Assembly (NCBI GenBank): GCA_002308635.1
Contig: DBWG01000164.1
Span: forward strand, 1-8,667
Direction: 5' to 3'
DNA: 8,667 nt
Origin: Ruminococcaceae bacterium UBA1244
GTDB taxonomy: Bacteria > Bacillota > Clostridia > Oscillospirales > Acutalibacteraceae
Under the pieces are notes generated by a model. It had not been told where the DNA came from. It made no database searches and saw nothing but the letters and a program-made list of their open reading frames with translations. How positions within the stretch are numbered: the stretch's first letter is position 1; every line of letters begins with the position of its first letter. Shown here in pieces: positions 1-6,579 of the stretch. The translations under genes were made by a program, and so were the position numbers.

Positions 1-283
1 GCACCGGCAGTTCAGGCTGTTTTTCAAGCCCAGCCCACCATAGGTCTCCGAAGGCTCCGGCAGTTCCGCTCAGTCTCAATGAAAACTTCCTGAAATCAAC
101 TCTGCCCAGTACATCGAGCACCTTTTGCGGATCATCGTATTCACCGATGAACGCAAGCGTCAGATGAAGGTTCATGCAGTTTGTATAGCTGCCCTTTATC
201 CCGTATGAACGAAGCTCATCCTGAGCTGAGAGCAGTGCGTGCTCTATTTCTTTACCGAATCTGAGAGCAATAAACAGCCTCAT
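1..283 (-). CDS. thpR: RNA 2',3'-cyclic phosphodiesterase (ThpR / 2'-5' RNA ligase family), N-terminal part
   Basis: Translating the minus strand from the ATG at 283 gives 94 residues that run off the left edge of the window without a stop. It begins MRLFIAL, the usual opening of the 2H phosphoesterase superfamily. At residues 38-48 it has NLHLTLAFIGE, the first of the two H-x-T/S-x catalytic signatures (H40, T42). The second H-x-T motif would lie beyond the edge, so integrity of the enzyme cannot be judged. Family members of about 180-190 residues hydrolyse 2',3'-cyclic phosphate RNA ends and can ligate 2'-5' tRNA halves in vitro; the cellular role is poorly known. The start is supported by AGGAAG about 8 bases upstream; the other nearby ATG (285-287 region) meets a stop at once. 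It is divergent from the asparagine-synthase-like gene across a 177-base gap holding a promoter for each side. Confidence 0.87.
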   Translation of the reverse strand, partial: MRLFIALRFGKEIEHALLSAQDELRSYGIKGSYTNCMNLHLTLAFIGEYDDPQKVLDVLGRVDFRKFSLRLSGTAGAFGDLWWAGLEKQPELPV

Positions 284-306
284 ATCATCACTTCCTTTTA
301 TGTTTT

Positions 307-335
307 ATTTTATCATAAAAAAATGATCTCTTCAA
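307..335 (-). promoter_or_regulatory. Predicted sigma-A promoter for the thpR-like gene
   Basis: On the minus strand TTGAAG (335-330) is followed after 17 bases by TAAAAT (312-307). A TG sits one base before the -10, giving an extended -10 element. The expected transcript start lies near 300, some 15-20 bases before the ATG, so the 5' leader would be very short but still include the ribosome site. The -35 is imperfect, and assignment rests only on motif and spacing. Confidence 0.5.
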
Positions 336-401
336 TGTTTTTTCGATCACAAGACACTCAGATAAGAGCTTATACAGCCGGCACGTTCACTCACAAAGGT
401 A

Positions 402-430
402 TTGACGGAGAATTATAAAAATGCTATAAT
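402..430 (+). promoter_or_regulatory. Predicted sigma-A promoter for the asparagine-synthase-like unit
   Basis: TTGACG (402-407), a 17-base spacer, and TATAAT (425-430) preceded by TGC form a near-consensus promoter with an extended -10. The likely transcript start is near 437, giving a leader of about 24 bases. The arms AATTATA (411-417) and TATAATT (425-431) form an inverted repeat overlapping the -10; this could be an operator but may be chance in AT-rich DNA. The 14 bases ending in the -10 recur exactly in the metF promoter. Confidence 0.72.
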
Positions 431-460
431 TTTTACAAAATTCGACAAAGAGGGATAATT

Positions 461-2014
461 ATGGAAAAATCAGGAAATGCAGTTCAGGTCAGATATTTCA
501 GCGGCTACATACGCAACTGGAGAGCTTTGTGCGAAGAACTCGGTATTGACCGGACTCTTTCACGCACAGAAAGAGAAAATGAGATCATTGTCCGTGCTTA
601 TTCAAAATGGAAGCTTGACTTCATGTCACACATCTGCGGAATGTTCGTTATCGCAATTTTTGACAGCGATGCAAATAAACTATATATTATCAGAGATCAG
701 GTCGGTCAGAAACACATTTTCTATGCTGTTGCAGACGGTGATATCATATTTTCCGGAGACATCAGCGAGATAGCTGATGACCCGCACATAAAAAAGCAGC
801 TCAACAAACGCAGCTTTCAGCAGTATCTTTTCTATGGATATCCCATCGGCACAGAAACGCTCTATGAGGGCATTTTCAAGCTTATGCCCGGACATTATGT
901 TGAGTGGGACGGAAAAAATGCAGAGGTACACTGCTATTGGAAGCCTGTTTTTGAACCCGATCATTCAAAAACACTGGATCAGTGGGCAGAGGAAATAAAG
1001 GCGGTCATCACTCAGATATTCGACGAGGAAAGAAACGACAGCGAATTCCCATATAAGGAATCGTTCCTTTCCGGAGGAGTTGATTCATCCTTCCTGCTTG
1101 CAGCAAGTGACGCTGTCTATGCAAATACCGTCGGTTATTTCGGTTATGAAAACACCGGATTTGATGAGTCCTCTCTTGCACAGCATACTGCGGAGATACT
1201 CGGAAAAGGTTTCAGAAAGAGAATGATAAGTGCCGAGGAATTTTTTGAACGTATCCCGTTGGTCGTAGAAAAAATGGGTCAGCCTCTTGGCGATGCTTCG
1301 GCAGTTGCTTTTTCTATAGGCTGTTCCGCTGTCAGGGAGCATACAAAGGTGGTTTATTCAGGCGAAGGCATCGACGAGTTTTTTGGCGGATACAATGCCC
1401 ACAAAACACCCATGCAGCCTGATTGGAAATATTATCTTACCTGCTCTCACATTATGAACGAGGATTTTATACGCTCAATAATGAAGGACTATGACGAGAA
1501 TGTAAAAGCGTCAGACCCTGTAAAAGATATCTGGAACTCCACCGAAGGTCAGGACGAGCTTTCAAGAAAGCTTACCGCAGATGTTTCACTCTGGCTTGAA
1601 GGAGATATATATCTTAATACAGACCGTACAAGCACCGCCTGCGGTGTTGAGCTTCACACACCGTTCAGCGATATCAGGCTTTTCAACATTGCAAGAAAGA
1701 TACCCGCTGAAATGAAGTTTATGAACGATCAGAACAAGTATGCTTTCCGAAAAGCGGCAAGCTCTCTTCTTCCGGATGAGGTCGCATTCCGCAAAAAGGT
1801 AGGCTTCCCTGTTCCTGTCCGCAAATGGCTCGCAGAAGACAGATTTAACAAACCTATTTTTGAGATGCTCTCAGGCGATACTGCCGAAAAGTACTTCAAT
1901 GTCAAGGAACTCGCCGATATGTGGAACAGGTTCCTGAACGGCGAGGAATTTCTCTGGAACCGCATCTATGCTGTATACGCTTTTCTGCTCTGGGCAAAGA
2001 AAAACCTTGACTGA
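461..2014 (+). CDS. Asparagine-synthase-like ATP-dependent amide-forming enzyme lacking a functional glutaminase half
   Basis: The 517-residue protein carries a complete AsnB-type synthetase domain. It has the PP-loop SGGVDSS (204-210) that binds ATP, SGEGIDEFFGGY (300-311), a DRTSTACGVELHTPFSD segment (388-404) and a late RKKVGFPVPVRKWL segment (444-457). Such domains activate a carboxylate as an acyl-AMP and couple it to an amine. Usual AsnB proteins are above 600 residues and begin with a catalytic Cys2. Here the protein starts about 60-70 residues into the glutaminase domain, where the usual NGEIYN reads SGYIRN (15-20), so the nucleophile and glutamine-binding residues are absent. This is not a missed start: frame +2 has a stop at 416-418 with no start codon before 461, AGAGGG precedes the ATG at the right distance, and the promoter lies just upstream. 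It may use free ammonia, or another amine as in beta-lactam synthetases and lasso cyclases. The substrate is unknown. It overlaps or nearly abuts the next gene. Confidence 0.88.
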   Translation: MEKSGNAVQVRYFSGYIRNWRALCEELGIDRTLSRTERENEIIVRAYSKWKLDFMSHICGMFVIAIFDSDANKLYIIRDQVGQKHIFYAVADGDIIFSGDISEIADDPHIKKQLNKRSFQQYLFYGYPIGTETLYEGIFKLMPGHYVEWDGKNAEVHCYWKPVFEPDHSKTLDQWAEEIKAVITQIFDEERNDSEFPYKESFLSGGVDSSFLLAASDAVYANTVGYFGYENTGFDESSLAQHTAEILGKGFRKRMISAEEFFERIPLVVEKMGQPLGDASAVAFSIGCSAVREHTKVVYSGEGIDEFFGGYNAHKTPMQPDWKYYLTCSHIMNEDFIRSIMKDYDENVKASDPVKDIWNSTEGQDELSRKLTADVSLWLEGDIYLNTDRTSTACGVELHTPFSDIRLFNIARKIPAEMKFMNDQNKYAFRKAASSLLPDEVAFRKKVGFPVPVRKWLAEDRFNKPIFEMLSGDTAEKYFNVKELADMWNRFLNGEEFLWNRIYAVYAFLLWAKKNLD

Positions 2015-2028
2015 TGAGGGACGGAAGT

Positions 2029-2457
2029 ATGAAAGGGATCGGTATTTTCTCACACAGCACCAAAGAAATATCATCATTTGAGATCGTTACCCTTCACACA
2101 AGCGGTATGAGGTACATTACAGATCACGAGATAGTTGCAAAGGGCGATGATAAAGCGGAGGTCACAAGATATTCCATAAGGTTTTCGGACGGAAAGGATA
2201 TCCGGATACCTGAAAAACAGGCTGTGACCGGCATGGACGATGTTCTTAAAATACTCAATGACTGCCGGATGCTCTCGTGGGACGGCTTTTTCGGCAAACA
2301 TCCCAAAAATGTCAGAGACGGAGAAATGTTCCGGCTTGACGCATCCGTAAACGGCGGAAGAACTATCCATGCAAGCGGTTCCGAAAATTTTCCGAAGGAT
2401 TACCGGAAGTTCAAAGACTGGCTTTATGAGATACTCAGCGGCAGCGATAAAAACTGA
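2029..2457 (+). CDS. Protein of unknown function, translationally coupled to the asparagine-synthase-like gene
   Basis: I do not recognise this protein with certainty. It is 142 residues, soluble-looking, with no signal peptide or membrane segment. Alternating hydrophobic stretches around 16-30, 46-60 and 99-115 suggest mostly beta structure, followed by a closing helix. The segment ASGSENFPKDYRKFKDWL (115-132), preceded by a D-G-x-x-F-x-L strand (97-103), resembles from memory a common small domain in Clostridia of unknown function; that is a weak resemblance. I chose ATG 2029 because GAGGG (2016-2020) lies 8 bases upstream. An in-frame ATG at 2014 overlaps the stop codon of the previous gene by one base (TGATG) and would add five residues, but it has no ribosome site of its own. 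Either way translation is probably coupled to the upstream enzyme, so a functional link is reasonable. The gene is followed directly by a terminator. Confidence 0.72.
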   Translation: MKGIGIFSHSTKEISSFEIVTLHTSGMRYITDHEIVAKGDDKAEVTRYSIRFSDGKDIRIPEKQAVTGMDDVLKILNDCRMLSWDGFFGKHPKNVRDGEMFRLDASVNGGRTIHASGSENFPKDYRKFKDWLYEILSGSDKN

Positions 2458-2465
2458 ATCATAAC

Positions 2466-2506
2466 AATAACAGGGTATCCGTTCTGTCGGATACCCTGTT
2501 GTTTTC
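2466..2506. terminator. Bidirectional Rho-independent terminator between convergent genes
   Basis: AACAGGGTATCCG (2469-2481) and its exact reverse complement (2488-2500) form a 13-base-pair stem around the 6-base loop TTCTGT. The plus strand continues with GTTTT. The minus strand continues with a T-rich run (TTATTGTTAT), so the hairpin can end both the 461-2457 unit and the minus-strand lipoprotein gene that stops at 2518. Confidence 0.9.
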
Positions 2507-2517
2507 GGTCAAGAATA

Positions 2518-4452
2518 TCAAAATACGTTTTTGTCCTGCATGATGCCTATTACGTAATCAACGCTGTATTTTTTGAGCAGATCATTGTTTGTTTCAAAGT
2601 CAAGTCTGTCAACGGCTTTTTGGATGTATTCCTCCAGATCGTTCTTTTTCATATTATAAAGAACAGTATCTCTGCTGATGTATTCTTCTCCATCATCTTC
2701 CGTATCAAGGCTTTTGATGTTTTCAGCTCTTTCAGCAGTATCATATCTGTAGAAAAGGTAAAGTCTGCCGTTGATCTCTTTTACTAAAGCGGTTTTCTCC
2801 TTCATGTCAAGTATCAGCTGGTCACGCTCGTTGTCTTCAAGCTCATCCTTTATAACATCTGTTGATTCCGTCGGCGGATAGTCCGAATCAAAATCTGTTT
2901 TGAACTGCTCTGTAACGTCATCTGTAGTTTTGCCGCTGCTGAGCATATCGGCATACTTTTTGAAGCGCTGCTCATATTCGGCCTTTGTCTCGTCGGAAAT
3001 GCCGATCTCATCGCCGTTGTCATCATAATCTGTAAGATTGGCGTAAATGAAGTAATATGAAACATAGTTTTCAGCAAAGAATTTTTTCAGTTCATCGTCA
3101 CTGACTTCAAGCTCTCCTCTGCTGCCGTAAAGCCTTGTGAAAAGCTCATTTTTCATAAATGACGCATTTACATGGAACTTGAAGAGACTGTTCGAGGTAA
3201 CTTCGAGCTCAGGCAGGATATATTCATACATATCATATATCTGTCTGAAATAGTCCTTATAAGAATCAATCATGGTGTCATCCAATGTGAGGTGCTTTTC
3301 TTCTGCCAATTTCTTAAGAGCAAGATAATCGAGTGAGGATTTTTTTGCTTTGTCATATATCCATTCCCTGACGTTCTTGCCGTCGATGATACCGGTCTCA
3401 AAGTTGTTGTCTGATTCAGCGGGGTTGTCCTGCATGATATTGTAAGCTTCATACGCATAATTGAAAACACTGTATGTCCAGAATCCCAAGCTTATCTTCT
3501 GATCTTTAGTCCTGAAACACCACGGCACATTTGCAAGCGCAGCTTCATACTCCTCAGCAGAGGGCAATGTGATATTCCTGTTTTTTTCTGAAAGGGAATA
3601 GTCTGTCTTTGAGTAATTTATAGATGCGGCAAGCTTATCTGCACCTGCGGATTCAAAGTTGCCGGAAATAATGGCTGTTCCGTTAGCTATCACAGAGTTT
3701 ACTGTCGGAGAGGTAACACATTCATTATCCACCCAGACAGAGATCTGCTGTCCAAGATACGTTTTTGTTGCCTCCGCAAACTTTTCCCGTCCTTCATCAG
3801 TCAGTTCAAGAACGACCACCCACTCCTTGAAACCGCTGTCATCTGACTGTTCCTTTTTTTGGGCGCTCTTTATGTCATCGTTAGTAAGAATAACTGGTCC
3901 TGAACCATCCGGGCTGCTTCCTCCGCGGAATGTGATCTTTACAGACGATCTTATAAAATCTATGATATCGTTCAGTTTTGCCGCAGCGTTTTCAGCATCA
4001 TAGTCCTCTGCATTGACCTGCATTTTTCCGGAGACCTTTATCTCATTCTGTAATTTGTCCAGAGTTAAATTGCGGTCATTTATCCCGTATGATGACAGCT
4101 TTTGTTCTATGATTGGAAACAGATTTTCCGACACTTCATTCGTGGTATAAGTATCGCCATGAGAAAAAACTGCTTCAAATCCGCAGTTCAGAATATAACT
4201 ATCCGAGGCTGACTGCGGCTGAGAAGTTTCCGATGTTTCAGAAGCTTCCTGAGATTGTGAGGATTCCTGCGATGGTGAGATCTCCGATGAACGTGAGGTC
4301 ACGTCAGGCTCGCTTTTTTGTTCTTCTGAAGTACTGATCTGAGGGCTTGTTTTTTCTGTAGACTCATTTTTATCCTGACATCCGGAAATGCAGAAAGAGC
4401 CTGCAAGTATCATTGCTGCCAGAACGGCGCAGACTTTGTTGTGTATTCGCAT
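2518..4452 (-). CDS. Lipoprotein with a SecD P1-like region and a PrsA/SurA-like foldase region
   Basis: The 644-residue product begins with a lipoprotein signal (RIHNK, then a hydrophobic core) ending at ISG-C25, so it is probably lipid-anchored outside the membrane. A Ser/Glu/Gln-rich linker spans about 26-85. Residues about 104-280 match the SecD periplasmic P1 layout: a base part (LFPIIEQKLSSYGIN, 111-125, like the NRV-ALGVSE region) and a head part (VILTNDDIKSAQ, 187-198; LELTDEGREKFAEATK, 215-230; IISGNFESAGADKLA, 261-275). No six-helix SecD membrane region follows. Instead residues about 360-570 resemble the chaperone part of PrsA/SurA proteins (LEVSDDELKKFFAENYVSYY, 448-467) with a degenerate parvulin-like stretch ending ALVKEINGRLYLFYRY (555-570). 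I infer a role in folding or handling of secreted proteins. ATG 4452 has AAAGGTG seven bases upstream; an in-frame ATG at 4491 lacks a ribosome site and would put 13 residues before the signal. It lies 48 bases after the hydrolase gene, likely cotranscribed. Confidence 0.85.
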   Translation of the reverse strand: MRIHNKVCAVLAAMILAGSFCISGCQDKNESTEKTSPQISTSEEQKSEPDVTSRSSEISPSQESSQSQEASETSETSQPQSASDSYILNCGFEAVFSHGDTYTTNEVSENLFPIIEQKLSSYGINDRNLTLDKLQNEIKVSGKMQVNAEDYDAENAAAKLNDIIDFIRSSVKITFRGGSSPDGSGPVILTNDDIKSAQKKEQSDDSGFKEWVVVLELTDEGREKFAEATKTYLGQQISVWVDNECVTSPTVNSVIANGTAIISGNFESAGADKLAASINYSKTDYSLSEKNRNITLPSAEEYEAALANVPWCFRTKDQKISLGFWTYSVFNYAYEAYNIMQDNPAESDNNFETGIIDGKNVREWIYDKAKKSSLDYLALKKLAEEKHLTLDDTMIDSYKDYFRQIYDMYEYILPELEVTSNSLFKFHVNASFMKNELFTRLYGSRGELEVSDDELKKFFAENYVSYYFIYANLTDYDDNGDEIGISDETKAEYEQRFKKYADMLSSGKTTDDVTEQFKTDFDSDYPPTESTDVIKDELEDNERDQLILDMKEKTALVKEINGRLYLFYRYDTAERAENIKSLDTEDDGEEYISRDTVLYNMKKNDLEEYIQKAVDRLDFETNNDLLKKYSVDYVIGIMQDKNVF

Positions 4453-4500
4453 AATAAAACACCTTTCTTTTATATTTGATTTTGTGGTCATGCAACACGC

Positions 4501-5418
4501 TTACTTTATAAAATCAATTATCTCTCTGGTGATCTTTCTTGTTTCTATGGTCTTATCTCCGACAGTACCGTATGTATGGAAAGCGCCGTCCATTTCGATA
4601 GTCTTTACAGGAACACCCGCTTCCTCCAATTTGCGGTCTATAGTTATGGAGTCGGCATAGAGTGATTCGCGGATATCACAGGTTATGAATGTCGGCGGGA
4701 AACCGCTGTAATCTCCGAAATACGGAGATACTTCGGGGTCTTTAGTATCGCCGCTGCCGACGTAAAGATCAGCCAATGAAGCTCCTGACCCTTTTTTTAC
4801 AATGAAATCCGTATTGATATCGTCATTGATCGAGCGGTCGATAGTGTCGCTCAGATCAATGACGGGTGAATGAAGTATCATATTATCCGGAAGTTTTATG
4901 CCCTTTGATTTCAGCCTTAACAAAAGAGAAAGGCAAAGACCGCCGCCGGCACTGTCGCCGACAAGTGTTATTCTGCTGTCAGGACGCTGTTCCCTGACAG
5001 CGGTATATACCTTTTCACAGTCGTCAAGTCCTGCCGGAAAAGGATGCTCCGGCGCAAGTGCATAATCTATCATAATGACAGGTTTTCCGCTTTTTGCGGC
5101 AAGAGTCTCGGCATACATCCTGTGGTGGAACGCAATACCAAGGATATATGATCCGCCGTGAATAAAAACTATCACATCATTGTTGCGGCATCCTGTCGAT
5201 GCTGCGACCTCAACAGGAACTCCTGCGATCTCCTTGCGTTTGGTTACTGTCCCTCTTCTTTTTTTGTATTTTTTATTGTTATCTTCAAGATTCTGACGCA
5301 GCTTTTGACAGTTGCTTTCGCTTCCGTCACTGAACGACAGATCATCATAGCTTTCATGCAGCATCCGTATTATTATTTTCATTATCAAGGAACGTGCTTT
5401 TCTTCTTTCTATTGACAT
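4501..5418 (-). CDS. Alpha/beta hydrolase, hormone-sensitive-lipase (GDXG) family esterase
   Basis: This 305-residue protein has the signatures of the HSL-like esterase family (Abhydrolase_3). The oxyanion-hole motif HGG is at 87-89 in FIHGGSYILG, YALAPEHPFPA at 119-129, the nucleophile elbow GDSAGG at 154-159 (Ser156), an acid in CDIRES (D248), and the catalytic His281 in GAFHTYG, where most relatives have H-G-F. These enzymes hydrolyse short acyl or acetyl esters; the substrate cannot be read from sequence. No convincing signal peptide is seen: the start is basic and polar, and residues 11-21 form only a short hydrophobic patch, so a cytoplasmic site is likely. The start at 5418 has AGGAAG about 9 bases upstream, while the next ATG (M13) has none. 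It is the first gene of a minus-strand unit with the SecD-P1 lipoprotein and has a consensus promoter. Confidence 0.92.
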   Translation of the reverse strand: MSIERRKARSLIMKIIIRMLHESYDDLSFSDGSESNCQKLRQNLEDNNKKYKKRRGTVTKRKEIAGVPVEVAASTGCRNNDVIVFIHGGSYILGIAFHHRMYAETLAAKSGKPVIMIDYALAPEHPFPAGLDDCEKVYTAVREQRPDSRITLVGDSAGGGLCLSLLLRLKSKGIKLPDNMILHSPVIDLSDTIDRSINDDINTDFIVKKGSGASLADLYVGSGDTKDPEVSPYFGDYSGFPPTFITCDIRESLYADSITIDRKLEEAGVPVKTIEMDGAFHTYGTVGDKTIETRKITREIIDFIK

Positions 5419-5472
5419 TTTTGCTTTCTTCCTTTCAATATCTGCTACACACTTTGTATAGATTTACAGTTC

Positions 5473-5501
5473 ATTATATCCATTTTTATAACAACTGTCA
5501 A
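5473..5501 (-). promoter_or_regulatory. Perfect-consensus sigma-A promoter for the esterase-lipoprotein unit
   Basis: On the minus strand TTGACA (5501-5496), 17 bases, then TATAAT (5478-5473): both hexamers match the sigma-A consensus exactly with ideal spacing. The transcript would start near 5466, leaving a leader of about 48 bases that contains the AGGAAG ribosome site. This suggests strong, largely constitutive expression unless a repressor acts there; no clear operator was found. Confidence 0.85.
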
Positions 5502-5543
5502 TAGAACTTTCATTAAAACATAAAATGGTCATCAAACTGATTA

Positions 5544-5572
5544 TTTACAAGGAACAGAAAAAATGCTATAAT
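5544..5572 (+). promoter_or_regulatory. Predicted sigma-A promoter for the metF unit
   Basis: TTTACA (5544-5549) and TATAAT (5567-5572) are 17 bases apart, and the -10 is extended by a TG one base upstream. The expected start is near 5579, giving a leader of about 77 bases before metF. The promoter is divergent from the esterase promoter, with the -35 elements about 42 bases apart. Confidence 0.75.
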
Positions 5573-5584
5573 GATGTCCGAGCG

Positions 5585-5639
5585 ATCACTTTACAAAAAC
5601 AGACATTCTGAGACCGCAAGGACGTTTCTGATGTGTGAT
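5585..5639 (+). promoter_or_regulatory. Candidate folded leader RNA upstream of metF
   Basis: ATCAC (5585-5589) can pair with GTGAT (5635-5639), closing a 13-base unpaired stretch and a hairpin. In the hairpin ACATT (5603-5607) pairs with GATGT (5630-5634), GAGA (5610-5613) with TTTC (5625-5628), and CC/GG closes a GCAA tetraloop (5616-5619), with ACG bulged out at 5622-5624. The outer stem ends three bases before the AAGGAG ribosome site (5642-5647), so it could affect translation. I could not match it to any riboswitch class I know (SAM, SAH, THF, TPP or cobalamin). Several pairs are weak or wobble, so the fold may be fortuitous. Confidence 0.32.
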
Positions 5640-5655
5640 ATAAGGAGAAATAAAA

Positions 5656-6546
5656 ATGAAAATTACCGAAATACTGAATACACGCAATATGTCATTGTCA
5701 TTTGAGGTGTTTCCGCCAAAAAAGGAAACAAGCTTTGACAGTGTACGGGCTGCAACGGAAGAAATAGCCGGATTCAGACCGTCATTTATGAGTGTTACAT
5801 ACGGGGCCGGCGGAGGAACGAGCCGCTATACGCTTGAAATAGCAAAAAATATCAAAGACCGTTTCGGAGTTCCGACTCTTGCTCATCTTACCTGCGTTTC
5901 TTCGAGCCGTGAAACGGTGCATGAACAGATAAATGCTCTGAGAGAAGCAGGCATAAAAAATATAATGGCACTCAGAGGCGACCTGACTCCTGAGCTTGAA
6001 AAAACCGACCGTTCTCAATGGGACTACCGCTATGCGGTTGAACTGATACGTGAACTGCGTGAGATAGAGGATGATTTTTGTATCGGCGCCGCATGTTATC
6101 CGGAGATACATCCCGAAAGCAAAAATCAGAAAGAGGATATTCTTCACCTGAAAGATAAGGTTGATGCCGGTGCTGATTTTCTGACAACGCAGATGGTGTT
6201 TGACAACAATCTGTTTTTTAATTTCATGTATAAGCTCCGTGAAGCAGGTGTGACTGTTCCGGTCATTCCGGGAATAATGCCGATAACCAACACCGCTCAG
6301 GTAGAACGTGCAATAAAGCTGTCAGGTTCATTCATGCCTCAGCGCTTTAAAAGCCTCGTTGATTATTTCGGAACAGACCCGTCTTCAATGAAACAGGCAG
6401 GTATTGCTTATGCTACAGATCAGATAATTGATCTTTTTGCAAACGGCATTACAAATGTCCATGTCTATTCCATGAACAAACCTGATGTTGCAAAGGCTAT
6501 CAGGGATAATCTTTCCGATATTCTCGGAAAGGATTTCAACAGATAA
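5656..6546 (+). CDS. metF: 5,10-methylenetetrahydrofolate reductase
   Basis: MetF reduces 5,10-methylene-THF to 5-methyl-THF with a flavin cofactor, supplying the methyl group for methionine synthesis. The 296-residue length is normal for bacterial MetF. Family motifs appear in order: SFEVFPPK (15-22, with the catalytic Glu17), VTYGAGGGT (47-55), LRGD (106-109), GAACYPEIHPE (144-154), ADFLTTQMVFD (173-183), PVIPGIMPI (202-210) and NVHVYSMNKP (267-276). All look intact. ATG 5656 is well supported by AAGGAG eight bases upstream. No MetV-type zinc-protein partner gene, typical of acetogens, follows; the next genes are an HD hydrolase 24-33 bases downstream and a DUF89 protein, probably on the same transcript. 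A foldable leader precedes it. Cytoplasmic. Confidence 0.97.
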   Translation: MKITEILNTRNMSLSFEVFPPKKETSFDSVRAATEEIAGFRPSFMSVTYGAGGGTSRYTLEIAKNIKDRFGVPTLAHLTCVSSSRETVHEQINALREAGIKNIMALRGDLTPELEKTDRSQWDYRYAVELIRELREIEDDFCIGAACYPEIHPESKNQKEDILHLKDKVDAGADFLTTQMVFDNNLFFNFMYKLREAGVTVPVIPGIMPITNTAQVERAIKLSGSFMPQRFKSLVDYFGTDPSSMKQAGIAYATDQIIDLFANGITNVHVYSMNKPDVAKAIRDNLSDILGKDFNR

Positions 6547-6579
6547 CAAAAACGGTACTGAAAAGGAACGGTGAATAAT

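Noticed and set aside
461..2457. Lasso-peptide cluster, because of the glutaminase-poor asparagine-synthase-like enzyme
   Set aside because: No small leader-core precursor, transglutaminase-like protease or RRE protein is present next to it; the neighbouring 142-residue protein does not look like a precursor.
3659..4003. 114-codon plus-strand open frame
   Set aside because: It lies wholly inside the lipoprotein gene on the other strand, has no ribosome site or recognisable domain, and the minus-strand frame has clear family motifs.
4453..4500. Internal promoter before the lipoprotein (TTGCAT, 17 bases, TAAAAG on the minus strand)
   Set aside because: The -10 is poor and would place the start on or after the ribosome site, so cotranscription with the esterase is more likely.
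5608..5613. CTGAGA in the metF leader, as in TPP riboswitches
   Set aside because: The other TPP core parts (the ACCC...CCTGAT...GGATAATGCC type elements) are missing and the leader is too short.
5631..5706. Short upstream open frame starting ATGTGTGAT that overlaps the metF start
   Set aside because: It has no ribosome site, runs out of frame through the true metF ribosome site and codes for nothing recognisable.
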